Assembly (NCBI RefSeq): GCF_000420665.1 | Contig: NZ_ATVJ01000002.1 | Span: 546,913 to 610,912, forward strand | Source: Ponticaulis koreensis DSM 19734 | Lineage (GTDB): Bacteria > Pseudomonadota > Alphaproteobacteria > Caulobacterales > Hyphomonadaceae | DNA: 64,000 nucleotides | Direction of reading: 5' to 3' | In this document: positions 24,377 to 33,069 of the stretch, piece after piece | Position numbering within the stretch: position 1 is the stretch's first letter | Layout of the letters: each line of letters starts with the position of its first letter | Notes under the pieces: model-generated | Database searches by the model: none | Told to the model about the DNA's origin: nothing | What the model saw: only the letters and a program-made list of their open reading frames with translations | Translations under genes and position numbers: made by a program

Positions 24377-25493
24377 TCATCCCAGGCACCAGACGATGAA
24401 GCCCGTCCATGACGAACAGATCCCCATCGTGAAGCGCGCCGCGAACGAAGACGCGATCTGATTCAGAATGAATGATGTCCACAAGCTGTCGATCTATCTG
24501 ATGCGCTCCACCGTCGATTTCACGCACAACATACACAGCCCAGAGGCCGCGACTCGCCTCTGTAAGAGCGGAAATCGGCACCCACACGCCGCGCTGGTCC
24601 AGCTCTTCACTCATGTTCAGGCGCGCTGTCGCACCTGGCGAGATACCGGTTGCTTCGGGAAGCTCGAAAATCACCGTTACGGTTCGGCGATTAGTCTCAA
24701 TCACACCAGTGATTGCCTTGAGACGTGCAGAGACCTCACGGCCCTGCATGCTGATCGAATAGGCGTCATCAACGGAAAGACGTGAAGCGACATCAGGTGG
24801 CAACCCTATGCGCACTTCTGGAACGCCTACTTCGACGAGTTCAAGCATCGGCTGGCCGGGGGCCGCGATTGCGCCCTCATCCACGCGGCGCTCTGTGATT
24901 ACGCCAGCGAATGGCGCACGGATGGAAGCCAGTTCGATCTGAACTCGCAAAGTTTGTGACTGGGCCTCGGCGGCAGCGAGACGCGCATTTGCAGCATCAA
25001 CCTGCGTCTGGACTTCATCGAAACTCTGACTGGAAAGAAGATCACGCTCAATCAGAAAAGCCTGACGCTCTCTCGTCGTTTCTGCGAGTTGAACGGCCGC
25101 CTGCGCCTCGGAAACCTGTGCCTCAGCTGCGCGAAGACGCGCATTCAGAGCACGCGTATCAAGACGGGCAAGCACCTGATTTTCTGAAACTGTATCTCCA
25201 ATATCAACATTGATCGACGTGATCCGACCACCGGTCTCAAAGCCAAGGGCGCTGGACCGACGGGCCAGCACGATGCCAGTGAACTGCTCATCAAGCACCA
25301 GCGTGTCGCGATACACGACAGGCGCGGCATTCACACTCAGCGCACGGGCACGCTCGGTCGGAATATTGACCGGGCTTTCCTCACCACGCTGAACGTAGAT
25401 AAATCCCGCAACGGCGAGAACCGCCACACCGATGACAGCGAGAAAGATTAGCCCACGAGCAAAAGAAGGCTGCTTCGCCCCATCCTGTGACAT
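24333..25493 (-). CDS. RND efflux periplasmic adaptor (membrane fusion protein)
   Basis: A 386-residue protein with an N-terminal membrane anchor (LIFLAVIGVAVLAVAGFIYV), a lipoyl-like half motif GGRITSINVDIGDTVSENQVLARLD, a coiled-coil hairpin rich in Ala/Gln/Glu (about 110-170), then ASIRAPFAGVITERRVDEGAIAAPGQPML. It links the permease to an outer-membrane channel. GAGGAG precedes the ATG. A palindrome (25505-25518) and a second inverted repeat (25554-25564) upstream are candidate operators for the TetR regulator that lies next upstream. Confidence 0.9.
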   Translation of the reverse strand: MSQDGAKQPSFARGLIFLAVIGVAVLAVAGFIYVQRGEESPVNIPTERARALSVNAAPVVYRDTLVLDEQFTGIVLARRSSALGFETGGRITSINVDIGDTVSENQVLARLDTRALNARLRAAEAQVSEAQAAVQLAETTRERQAFLIERDLLSSQSFDEVQTQVDAANARLAAAEAQSQTLRVQIELASIRAPFAGVITERRVDEGAIAAPGQPMLELVEVGVPEVRIGLPPDVASRLSVDDAYSISMQGREVSARLKAITGVIETNRRTVTVIFELPEATGISPGATARLNMSEELDQRGVWVPISALTEASRGLWAVYVVREIDGGAHQIDRQLVDIIHSESDRVFVRGALHDGDLFVMDGLHRLVPGMNVTPVVHTDLAMGG

Positions 25494-25504
25494 CGCACAG
25501 CTCC

Positions 25505-25564
25505 TCAGAAATTTCTGAAGACCATATATACCATTGAACGCCGTTAGAAAAGTGAACAGTGTTC
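25505..25564. promoter_or_regulatory. Candidate TetR operators upstream of the efflux adaptor
   Basis: Two symmetric sites: a perfect 14-base palindrome TCAGAAATTTCTGA (25505-25518) and GAACA-G-TGTTC (25554-25564). They lie between the adaptor start and the stop of the TetR-type regulator, where an internal promoter for the pump genes would be. Confidence 0.5.
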
Positions 25565-25586
25565 TTTTTTATTCAGAAGAAAGGAA

Positions 25587-26300
25587 TTAAGCCTGCAGCG
25601 TGGCGGGGTTTTGAATGCCGCGAACCAGTTGGTCTGCAGAAAACTCCAGCACTTCCTCAACGGTCATCTCAGAGCCGTCTGCGCGCGTCATGAACACAGC
25701 AGGTTGATGTATCAACGCTTTTGCAATGCCATGCATAGACATAGCGATTGAGATCGCCGCCATATGACAGTCCAGATCAGGACGGAAGACACCCTGCTCC
25801 ACGCCATCACGCAGTCCATCACACAAAAAACGGAATGCGACTGCGCTTGGCGTATTCTCATCCTGCATCAGCTCCGACTCATCAGCACAATCGTCTACCG
25901 GACTGGAGGTGGGCGTGAATGCCGCCACATAATGGTGGGGCTTCTCCATCGCCGTACGCACATATGCTTTCGTGCAGTCCTTCACGAAAACCCAACTGGA
26001 CGGCTCATCGCCAATTGCAGATTCGATGTTACGCACGAGGCGCATGAAGAACGCCTCTTTTAGACATCCAACAAGTTCAGTCTTAGAGGCAAAATACTTA
26101 TAAATTGCAGAAGGCGAGTAATCGATCTCGTCCGCAAGACGACGAATCGACAAGCCTTCATAGCCCTCTTCCGCGAAGACGCGCTCTGCCGCTTCAAGAA
26201 TCGTCTGACGGACTTTCTCGCGGCGGCGCTCTGCCGGCGTTTCCAGTTTTCTCTCTTGGGAATCAGGTGCAAATGTTGAGATATCGGAGTTCATGCCCAA
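25587..26300 (-). CDS. TetR/AcrR family transcriptional regulator
   Basis: A 237-residue regulator. The N-terminal DNA-binding domain is at about 22-75: RRREKVRQTILEAAERVFAEEG, then the helix-turn-helix LSIRRLADEIDYSPSAIYKYFASKTELV. The C-terminal ligand domain is helical. It is first in the same-strand series regulator, adaptor, permease, which strongly suggests local repression of the pump. It is divergent from the nitroreductase gene. The Met at residue 3 is an alternative start. Confidence 0.9.
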   Translation of the reverse strand: MGMNSDISTFAPDSQERKLETPAERRREKVRQTILEAAERVFAEEGYEGLSIRRLADEIDYSPSAIYKYFASKTELVGCLKEAFFMRLVRNIESAIGDEPSSWVFVKDCTKAYVRTAMEKPHHYVAAFTPTSSPVDDCADESELMQDENTPSAVAFRFLCDGLRDGVEQGVFRPDLDCHMAAISIAMSMHGIAKALIHQPAVFMTRADGSEMTVEEVLEFSADQLVRGIQNPATLQA

Positions 26301-26371
26301 GTGTGTAACTCAGTTTCAGGCGTAAAAACAGCCTTCACGCGCACGACAACACAGCACCCCAAGGAAAATCC

Positions 26372-27010
26372 ATGAGCGATCCGGTCTTCAATCTTCCAGA
26401 TGCAAATGCCTGCCTGAGCACAGCCAGCACACCTGAGACCAGCGCAAAAACCTTGCTTAGCCAGCGGCGGTCGACGCCCGTAAAGCTGATGAAGCCAGAT
26501 GCGGATGGCCCCGATGACGCGACACTGGAGAATATCATTTCAACTGCGATGCGCGTGCCCGACCACCGCAAGCTCGAGCCTTGGCGGCTGCTGGTCATCA
26601 AAGGTGAAACTCGGGAAAAACTGGGCGTATTGCTGGCCGACCGGTACTTAGAGCTCAATCCCGACGCCAGTGAAGCCGCGCTCGCAGAAGAGAGAAACCG
26701 GCCAATGCGTGCCCCGCTTTGCGTGACGGTCATCTCCAGCCCCGATCACACACACAAAACACCGGTCTGGGAACAGGAACTGTCTGCAGGCGCCCTGTGC
26801 ATGAACATGCTCTATGCGACGCATGTAGCAGGCTTTTCTGCGAGCTGGATTTCAGAATGGTGGGCATTCGACGAAAAAATCGACCGAGCGCTGGGCCTTC
26901 AAACAGGCGAACGCATTGCGGGACACATCTTCATTGGGCAGGCTAGCGTTAGCGAACTCGCTGAACGCCCCCGCCCGTCGTACGCAAATAAGGTCTCAAC
27001 CTGGGGCTAA
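26372..27010 (+). CDS. Nitroreductase family protein
   Basis: A 212-residue FMN-dependent protein of the compact YdjA-like type. Signs are LLSQRRSTPVKLM at the start (RRS binds FMN phosphate), VPDHRKLEPWRLLVIKG, GALCMNMLYATHVAGFSASWIS, and HIFIGQA near the end. It reduces nitro groups or quinone-like compounds with NAD(P)H. It is divergent from the TetR regulator with 71 bases between starts, so it may be part of the same response. Confidence 0.87.
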   Translation: MSDPVFNLPDANACLSTASTPETSAKTLLSQRRSTPVKLMKPDADGPDDATLENIISTAMRVPDHRKLEPWRLLVIKGETREKLGVLLADRYLELNPDASEAALAEERNRPMRAPLCVTVISSPDHTHKTPVWEQELSAGALCMNMLYATHVAGFSASWISEWWAFDEKIDRALGLQTGERIAGHIFIGQASVSELAERPRPSYANKVSTWG

Positions 27011-27017
27011 CCCCAAC

Positions 27018-27485
27018 TCAACCTCGACCGCGATATGGCGCAACACCCGTTTCAGGCACCCAAAGGCCTGACGGAATTTCGCCAGACTGCCAGAATACGT
27101 CGATAGGAATACCACCGCGAGGATACCAGTATCCTGCGATACGGAACCACTTCGGCGCCAGTAATTCTGTCAGACGCTTCGCGATATAGAGCGTGCAGTC
27201 TTCATGGAACGCGCCATGATTGCGGAAAGACTGCAAGAACAACTTCAAGCTCTTTGATTCTACAAGGAATTCACCCGGCGCATAGTCGATGACGATATGG
27301 GCAAAATCAGGCTGGCCGGTTACCGGACAGAGCGATGTGAATTCTGGCGCAACGAAGCGCGCGCAATACAGCATATCCGGATGCGGATTCTGCACACGCT
27401 CCAGCTCTGCTTGTTCCGGCGTAGCAGCTGCATCAACCTTCTCACCGAGCTGATCCAGCCCCGTATAAATATCGTTTTGGCTCAT
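27018..27485 (-). CDS. queF: NADPH-dependent 7-cyano-7-deazaguanine reductase QueF
   Basis: The enzyme reduces preQ0 to preQ1 for queuosine synthesis. This is the short type I form of 155 residues. The catalytic Cys53 lies in [12 protein letters not shown] with Asp60, and the substrate and NADPH motif [21 protein letters not shown] is present. The upstream in-frame codons to 27554 were rejected since the ATG at 27485 overlaps the antiporter stop as TGATG, a coupling arrangement, and gives the family's usual N-terminus. Other queuosine genes are not in the window. Confidence 0.95.
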   Translation of the reverse strand: MSQNDIYTGLDQLGEKVDAAATPEQAELERVQNPHPDMLYCARFVAPEFTSLCPVTGQPDFAHIVIDYAPGEFLVESKSLKLFLQSFRNHGAFHEDCTLYIAKRLTELLAPKWFRIAGYWYPRGGIPIDVFWQSGEIPSGLWVPETGVAPYRGRG

Positions 27486-28453
27486 CACGCCGGTCCCATA
27501 AGAAGCAAATAAATATAGACGCAATAGCCGAGCAGCAGCACGCCACCCTCCCATCGCGCGAGTTTGCGCCCTGTGAATGCAAACAGGACGAGAAAGAACA
27601 TAGACAGGATAAGGCCGCCAAGGTCGCGGCTCACGCTGATCTGATCAAGCGGAACGTTGAATGGCATAATGCCTGACGTTATGCCGAGAATACCGAACAC
27701 GTTGAACGTGTTGGAGCCAAGCACGTTACCAAGTGCGACATCCGGCTTTTTCTTGAGCGCCGCCATGACGCAGGTCACGAGCTCTGGCAGGCTGGTACCG
27801 ATTGCAATGATGGTAATGCCGATCACAGTTTCAGACAGCCCGACCATGCGCGCGAGCTGCACGCTGCCGTCGATCAGAAACTTCGCACCGAGTACGATGC
27901 CAAGAAGCCCACCAATTGCCATCGGAATGGCCAGCAATAGCGGCACGTGCGCATCCATGATCTCCGCTTCGTCACGGTGCAGCTCGGCTGTATCGCTATG
28001 GCCACCCTGTTTGCGGTCACTATAGAAGCTGTAAATGATGATGCCGACCAGCGTGAGGAAAAGCGCAACACCGGTCAGACGAGAGGCAAACCCGTTGAAG
28101 TAAATGAGAGCCGCGAGCGCCAGTGTCGCAGCGATTGCAAATACGCCATCGCGCGCCAGCGCCTTCGGATTTGTCACGATCGGGTAAATGACAGCGGCCG
28201 TACCGAGCACTAGAAGAATATTCGCAATATTGGATCCGAGCACGTTTCCAACGGCAATGCCGGGGCTGTCTGCCGAAACGGCGTTCAACGAAGCAACGAG
28301 TTCAGGAGCCGATGTGCCAAAGCCAACAAGCACCGCACCGATAAACAGATCAGAGACCCCGATACGGCGAGCCAGAGCGACCGATCCGCGGACAAGAAAC
28401 TCGCCGCCCAGGATCAGTCCAACAAGGCCTCCGATGATCATCAACCACATCAT
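27485..28453 (-). CDS. Calcium/sodium antiporter (CaCA family)
   Basis: A 322-residue membrane exchanger with two inverted halves, each holding an alpha-repeat: [15 protein letters not shown] near the N-terminus and [15 protein letters not shown] in the second half, both with the ion-binding Glu. Each is followed by GNVLGSN. The layout matches YrbG-type proteins. It exchanges Ca2+ for Na+ or H+. The stop overlaps the queF start by one base. Coupling of these two unrelated functions is notable but may be only operon economy. Confidence 0.92.
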   Translation of the reverse strand: MMWLMIIGGLVGLILGGEFLVRGSVALARRIGVSDLFIGAVLVGFGTSAPELVASLNAVSADSPGIAVGNVLGSNIANILLVLGTAAVIYPIVTNPKALARDGVFAIAATLALAALIYFNGFASRLTGVALFLTLVGIIIYSFYSDRKQGGHSDTAELHRDEAEIMDAHVPLLLAIPMAIGGLLGIVLGAKFLIDGSVQLARMVGLSETVIGITIIAIGTSLPELVTCVMAALKKKPDVALGNVLGSNTFNVFGILGITSGIMPFNVPLDQISVSRDLGGLILSMFFLVLFAFTGRKLARWEGGVLLLGYCVYIYLLLMGPA

Positions 28454-28557
28454 GCTTTCAAACCCACGCTAATTGGGCTTCCTTATGGACGACTCGTTCG
28501 CCGGTTCCAAGGTTAGCCGCAGCGATTACAAATGGTATGTTCAGGGGAGAAACGCAA

Positions 28558-29373
28558 ATGTCCATTTCAACAGATCTGTCAGGTCGTGTCGCAATTGTAA
28601 CAGGCTCGGCAACGGGGCTTGGTGCGAGCATCGCAAAGCGTCTCGCGGAGGCCGGTGCCAATGTCGTGATCAACTATTCACGCAGCAGCACAGAGGCTGA
28701 AGCTACAGCAGACGAATGCCGCGCCTTTGGCGTAGACGTTCATTGCGTGCAGGCCGATGTGTCTGAAGACGCAGACTGTCGCAAACTGGCTCAGGTCGCA
28801 TCGCAATACGGGCGACTGGACGTACTCGTGAATAATGCAGGCATCACAAAACAGGTGCCAAACCATGCCGACCTTGGTGGTCTGGATAAGGATGACTTCC
28901 TGCGCCTCTACTCCGTGAACGTCGTCGGTCCGTTCATGATGGTCCGCGCCGCAGAAGACCTGTTACGCGCAGCGCATGAGAAAACCGGTATCGCAAGCGC
29001 CGTTCTGAACACCTCCTCCATCGCAGGCGTGACTGGGATTGGTTCGTCGGTCGCGTACGCAGCCAGCAAAGGCGCATTCAATACAATGACGTTGTCGCTC
29101 GCGCGCGCGCTCGCCCCAGCCATTCGCGTCAATGCAATCTGCCCAGGCTTCATCGGCACGCGCTGGTTCAAGGATTATATGGGCGAAGAAAAATATAACC
29201 GAATGGAAGCATCGGTCCGTGCCACGACGCCGCTGCAACACGCATGTAATGCCGACGACATTGCTGAATCGGCAATGTTCTTCCTCACAGACGCATCCAG
29301 GCACGTCACCGGCGAAACACTATTAACCGATGCGGGAACCCATTTAGGGTTTGCACCATTAAAGGCACGATAG
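28558..29373 (+). CDS. Short-chain dehydrogenase/reductase (FabG-like)
   Basis: A 271-residue SDR with GSATGLG at 16-22, NNAGI at 92-96, and catalytic Ser154, Tyr167 and Lys171 (VAYAASK). The C-terminal TGETLLTDAGTHLG is the usual end. The ATG at 28558 was preferred over the upstream one at 28537 because GGGGAGAAA precedes it. It is divergent from the antiporter. It could be a 3-oxoacyl reductase or another alcohol dehydrogenase; the context gives no clue. Confidence 0.85.
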   Translation: MSISTDLSGRVAIVTGSATGLGASIAKRLAEAGANVVINYSRSSTEAEATADECRAFGVDVHCVQADVSEDADCRKLAQVASQYGRLDVLVNNAGITKQVPNHADLGGLDKDDFLRLYSVNVVGPFMMVRAAEDLLRAAHEKTGIASAVLNTSSIAGVTGIGSSVAYAASKGAFNTMTLSLARALAPAIRVNAICPGFIGTRWFKDYMGEEKYNRMEASVRATTPLQHACNADDIAESAMFFLTDASRHVTGETLLTDAGTHLGFAPLKAR

Positions 29374-29790
29374 GAGCAAATTCCGGAAATCGCGCGGCAC
29401 GCCGATTCGCAATCGTTGCAAGAAAGCAACATAAACTCACGTGAAAGCGGTCACTCACAACACTCTTTTCATTACATAAATTACATAAACGCTCGATGTT
29501 TCGTGTCAATTTTACAACAAGTTGACACAAAACATTCACCCAAATCCTGAAAGATAAATGCGCACGATCTGTGACCAAATCGAATTTTCGCTGCTTACGT
29601 CTTGTGCAAGCTACAGATTTTCGTGATCAACCGGACTAACCTTGCTTGCTGAACAGGCTCTCAATTAACAATTTGACATCAGGCACTGCGGCGCCGCGCG
29701 ATGACTTTGATATGGTTAAAGCTTATCATCTGCGTCACATGCTTGTGCGTTTCGGCGTGCGGTTTGTAAAAACATGGGGAAACAAATAAT
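29374..29790. other. AT-rich regulatory region before the porin gene
   Basis: About 417 bases without a convincing gene. It contains a tandem ATTACATAA pair near 29471-29488, an inverted repeat GTGTCAA/TTGACAC (29503-29509 with 29522-29528) and two TTGACA boxes. The A/T content rises relative to the neighbours, as expected for the promoter region of a strongly expressed porin. No clear terminator for the SDR was seen. Confidence 0.45.
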
Positions 29791-30450
29791 ATGATCCGTA
29801 AAATTCTGTTTGCTGGCGCGGCCAGCCTCGCAATCGCAGCTCCTGCAGTTGCTCAAGAAGTATCCGTAAGCGGCAACGTTGCTCTTTCTACTGAGTATGT
29901 TTGGCGTGGTGTGACTCAGTCTAACGGCGACATGGCTATCTCTGGCGGCTTCGACCTCGAGTCTGGCGGCTTCTACGCTGGCACGTGGGTTTCTAACGTT
30001 GATTTCGAAGACTCTTCTGACACAAACATCGAATGGGACTTCTACGCAGGTTTCGCTGGCGACCTGACTGAGAATATTGGTTATGACATTGGTCTGATCT
30101 ACTACGCTTATCCGGATTCCAGCGACCTGGATTATGACTTTGTAGAGCTTTATGGTGGTCTTTCTACCGAGCTTTCTTACGGCCTCGGTCTCTCTGGTTA
30201 CATCTACTGGGATCCAGACAACGAAAACATCTACGTTGAAGCAGCAGCTGGTTACGCTCTCACTGACACGCTCGGTGTTGATGCGACTGTTGGCAACTAC
30301 TCCTTCGATGGTGGCGGCGACTACACAACATTCTCTGTTGGCGCGACTCTCGCAACTTCAGTTGGTCTCGACCTCGACTTCCGTTACTGGGACACAGACA
30401 TCAACGGCCTGGACGACACATTCGTCTTCACCGTGTCTAAAGCTCTGTAA
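29791..30450 (+). CDS. TorF-type outer-membrane porin (TIGR02001-like)
   Basis: A 219-residue protein with a signal peptide cleaved after AVAQ and a mature part of alternating aromatic and polar beta-strands ending in Leu. The motif VSGNVALSTEYVWRGVTQSNGDMAISGGFDLESGGFYAGTW is typical of the TorF/TIGR02001 group. The protein is very acidic (Asp/Glu/Tyr rich). Codon use is skewed to T-ending codons such as GTT, TCT and GGT, unlike its neighbours, a sign of high expression. A strong terminator follows. Confidence 0.83.
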   Translation: MIRKILFAGAASLAIAAPAVAQEVSVSGNVALSTEYVWRGVTQSNGDMAISGGFDLESGGFYAGTWVSNVDFEDSSDTNIEWDFYAGFAGDLTENIGYDIGLIYYAYPDSSDLDYDFVELYGGLSTELSYGLGLSGYIYWDPDNENIYVEAAAGYALTDTLGVDATVGNYSFDGGGDYTTFSVGATLATSVGLDLDFRYWDTDINGLDDTFVFTVSKAL

Positions 30451-30480
30451 TTTCTTCCTGCACACGCAGGTTTGAAACAG

Positions 30481-30511
30481 AAGGCCGGGTTCTAATGAAC
30501 CCGGCCTTTTT
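30481..30511 (+). terminator. Terminator after the TorF-type porin gene
   Basis: A perfect 12-base-pair stem (30481-30492 with 30497-30508) with a four-base loop and a T tail. Confidence 0.92.
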
Positions 30512-30564
30512 GTTGGCGTTATTATATGAAACAAAGACTTACACTCTAAAAATCAGGATTACCC

Positions 30565-32295
30565 ATGACACCAGTTGAAGCGCTACAGCCTGTTATTGCC
30601 CTTTTAGGAGCAGGTACCGTTGCCGCTTTAACTTCGAGAGCCCTGAAACTCAGCCCGATGGTTGGTTATATCGTCGCCGGCATGATTATCGGCCCATATG
30701 GCCTGAATGCCATCGAGGAAGGCGATGTAACCCACCTGCTTGCCGAAATGGGCGTGGTATTCCTGCTTTTTGATATCGGCCTGCACTTCTCATTGAACGA
30801 GGTGAAGAATAGCCGGCGGGATATATTCTTCCTCGCTCCGCTCCAAATGGCCATTTGTGCCCTCGTATTTATCGGCGGCGCCATCATGCTGAACATCAGC
30901 ATTCCTGTAGCCATAGCGATAGGCGTATCGCTCGCCCTCTCCTCCACCGCCGTGGTCACGCAAATTCTGGGCGAGCGCGATTTAAACACCTGTCCAGCAG
31001 GCCGGTCTTCCGTCGCCGTCCTCGTCTTTCAGGATGTCGTCGCGATCTTCTTATTGATTTTTGCCAACTCACTGGAATCGGACCCAGCCCGCCTTGCGAC
31101 TGCGATGGGCATCGCGGCAGGACAATCCATTCTCGCCTTCATTGCGGCAGCATTGATTGGCCGCTATATGGTCCGCCCGCTCTTCCGCGTTCTCGCATCA
31201 GCCCAGGTGCCAGAAATCTTTACCATGACAACGGTATTGATTGTGGTGGCTGCCGCGACTGCCACAGGCGCGATCGGGCTTTCCTTGACACTTGGCGCTT
31301 TTCTCGCAGGGATGGCCATCGCTGACAGCCCATTCCGTCACTCCATTCAGACAGAGGTGTCTCCGTTCCGCGGCCTGCTGATCAGCTTCTTCTTTGTGAA
31401 TGTGGGCATGATGATCGATCTGCCTTCCGTCGGTTCGAACATACTTCTGGTCATAGCAGTCGCACTGGGCATCATGCTGATCAAAACCGTAATGATCTTC
31501 ATGGCGGCACGTATCAATAAGTGGAATTTACCGGGCGCGACCCGCCTGGCATTCCTGTTGCCTCAGGCATCGGAGTTCACGCTCGTTGTCCTGTCGCTCG
31601 CCGCAGTTCGCGTCGGCACGCCCGGTAACTGGATTTCAATTCTAGTTGGCGCGACAGCACTCTCACTGGCACTCGCACCGGCATGGGCTGGGCTGGGCAT
31701 CAAGCTGTCCCGACGTATCGCCAAAAAGCTCGCCGAGGGCATTATCACGGGCACGACCCGCAAAGAGGCTCAGGAGCTTCAGGAAAAGCCCGAGGTCATC
31801 CTGTTTGGCATGACACCGAGCAACCGGATCATTGCGGACGCTCTGTTGCATTTGAACATTCCGCATGTCGCGCTGGACAATGATCCGAAACGCTTCATCG
31901 CTGCCGCCTCTGACGGGTATAAGGTGACCTTTGGTATAGCCTCCGACTTTCGCATGCTGAGCACGCTGGATGCCATGCAGGCAAAAGCCCTGGTGCTTGG
32001 TCTGCCGAATTACACCGTCTCCAAAAGCCTGACGACCGAAGTCAATGAACGCTTTCCGAGACTTAAACGCTTCGTTGTTGTTGAATCTGTTGAAGATCAT
32101 GCACGCCACCTCGCGCTTGGTATGCATCCGCATCTTGGCAGCACCTCCATGGACTCCATTGCACTTGCTGGCGAAGTGTTGAGAACGCTTGAGGTTTCTG
32201 AAGACCGTATCAAAGAATGGACCGATGCCGAGATCGAACGTCTCGAGCGTGACGAAGCTACCGCCAGCAATCCGGAAACCACCGAAGCAGCTTAG
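30565..32295 (+). CDS. CPA2 monovalent cation:proton antiporter (KefB-like)
   Basis: A 576-residue transporter. The first ~390 residues form 12-13 helices with LSPMVGYIVAGMIIGPYGL, GVVFLLFDIGLHFS and ALSSTAVVTQILGERD. A cytoplasmic TrkA-N (RCK) Rossmann domain follows at about 412-530 (VILFGMTPSNRIIADALLHLNIPHVALDNDP), though the usual GxGxxG is altered to GMTPSN, so nucleotide control may differ. It exchanges K+ or Na+ for H+. It is followed by an SDR gene whose ribosome binding site lies in a hairpin. Confidence 0.88.
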   Translation: MTPVEALQPVIALLGAGTVAALTSRALKLSPMVGYIVAGMIIGPYGLNAIEEGDVTHLLAEMGVVFLLFDIGLHFSLNEVKNSRRDIFFLAPLQMAICALVFIGGAIMLNISIPVAIAIGVSLALSSTAVVTQILGERDLNTCPAGRSSVAVLVFQDVVAIFLLIFANSLESDPARLATAMGIAAGQSILAFIAAALIGRYMVRPLFRVLASAQVPEIFTMTTVLIVVAAATATGAIGLSLTLGAFLAGMAIADSPFRHSIQTEVSPFRGLLISFFFVNVGMMIDLPSVGSNILLVIAVALGIMLIKTVMIFMAARINKWNLPGATRLAFLLPQASEFTLVVLSLAAVRVGTPGNWISILVGATALSLALAPAWAGLGIKLSRRIAKKLAEGIITGTTRKEAQELQEKPEVILFGMTPSNRIIADALLHLNIPHVALDNDPKRFIAAASDGYKVTFGIASDFRMLSTLDAMQAKALVLGLPNYTVSKSLTTEVNERFPRLKRFVVVESVEDHARHLALGMHPHLGSTSMDSIALAGEVLRTLEVSEDRIKEWTDAEIERLERDEATASNPETTEAA

Positions 32296-32314
32296 ATTTT
32301 CTTCTGTTTCTGAA

Positions 32315-32355
32315 ATCCTCTCCCCACCCTCACGCGTAGTAAGAGGGGAGAGGAT
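32315..32355 (+). promoter_or_regulatory. Hairpin that covers the ribosome binding site of the SDR-photolyase operon
   Basis: Perfect 11-base arms ATCCTCTCCCC (32315-32325) and GGGGAGAGGAT (32345-32355) with a 19-base loop. The 3' arm contains the GAGAGG Shine-Dalgarno for the ATG at 32362. There is no T tract after it, so it is not a terminator. Confidence 0.6.
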
Positions 32356-32361
32356 ACTGGA

Positions 32362-33069
32362 ATGCTGGAAAAACTGCCTGACGGGTACAATGCGGTCGTG
32401 ATCGGAAGTACTGGAGAGATTGGCGCAGCCGTTCTTGAACGTTTGCAATCGGATGAACACTGCGCGAACGCGATAGGTCTCTCCCGGCGCTCTGATCCAT
32501 CTGTCGATTACAGCGCTCCGGCGTCTCTTCAGGATACGGCCGCAAGGATAAAAGCGAAATTGGGAGAGATCCATTTTCTGTTTATCGCCACCGGAATCCT
32601 TGCCTCATCAGATGGCGCCTCACCTGAGAAAGCGTTCAGTCAGCTAACGCCGGAAAGTCTGTCAGAAGAGTATGCAATTAACGCAGCGGGACCGGCTCTG
32701 ACCCTCGCTGCTTTCATGCCCCTCCTCCCACGTAATGCGCCATGCACCGTCGCATCTCTATCTGCGCGCGTAGGCTCGATTGGTGACAACGGACTTGGCG
32801 GCTGGATCAGCTATCGCGCGTCAAAAGCCGCCTTAAACCAGATCATGCACACTGCCGCGATTGAACTTGGCCGCAAGAACGACCAGGCCGTGTGCGTATC
32901 TCTTCACCCCGGCACGATTGAAAGTGACCTTTCCCGTCCGTTTGCGCGCGACCGCTTCACCCATACCGCAGACGAATGCGCGGCCAACCTTCTTGGCGTG
33001 CTCTCAAACCTGACGCCCGCCCAGAACGGTGGCTTCTTTGATTATTCCGGTGAGGAGATCGTCTGGTGA
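32362..33069 (+). CDS. SDR family protein coupled to photolyase
   Basis: A 235-residue short-chain dehydrogenase of the CsgA / C-factor-like type. The nucleotide loop is GSTGEIG (15-21), and Tyr151 and Lys155 form the YxxxK motif (SYRASK), with Ser134 upstream (VASLSARVG). The usual NAG segment is replaced by IATGIL. Function unknown. Its TGA overlaps the GTG start of the photolyase gene by three bases, so translation is coupled. Confidence 0.82.
   Translation: MLEKLPDGYNAVVIGSTGEIGAAVLERLQSDEHCANAIGLSRRSDPSVDYSAPASLQDTAARIKAKLGEIHFLFIATGILASSDGASPEKAFSQLTPESLSEEYAINAAGPALTLAAFMPLLPRNAPCTVASLSARVGSIGDNGLGGWISYRASKAALNQIMHTAAIELGRKNDQAVCVSLHPGTIESDLSRPFARDRFTHTADECAANLLGVLSNLTPAQNGGFFDYSGEEIVW

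Noticed and set aside
29306..29578. Minus-strand 90-codon frame in the region before the porin
   Set aside because: It overlaps the SDR end, has no ribosome binding site, and its composition does not look like a real protein; the region reads better as regulatory DNA.
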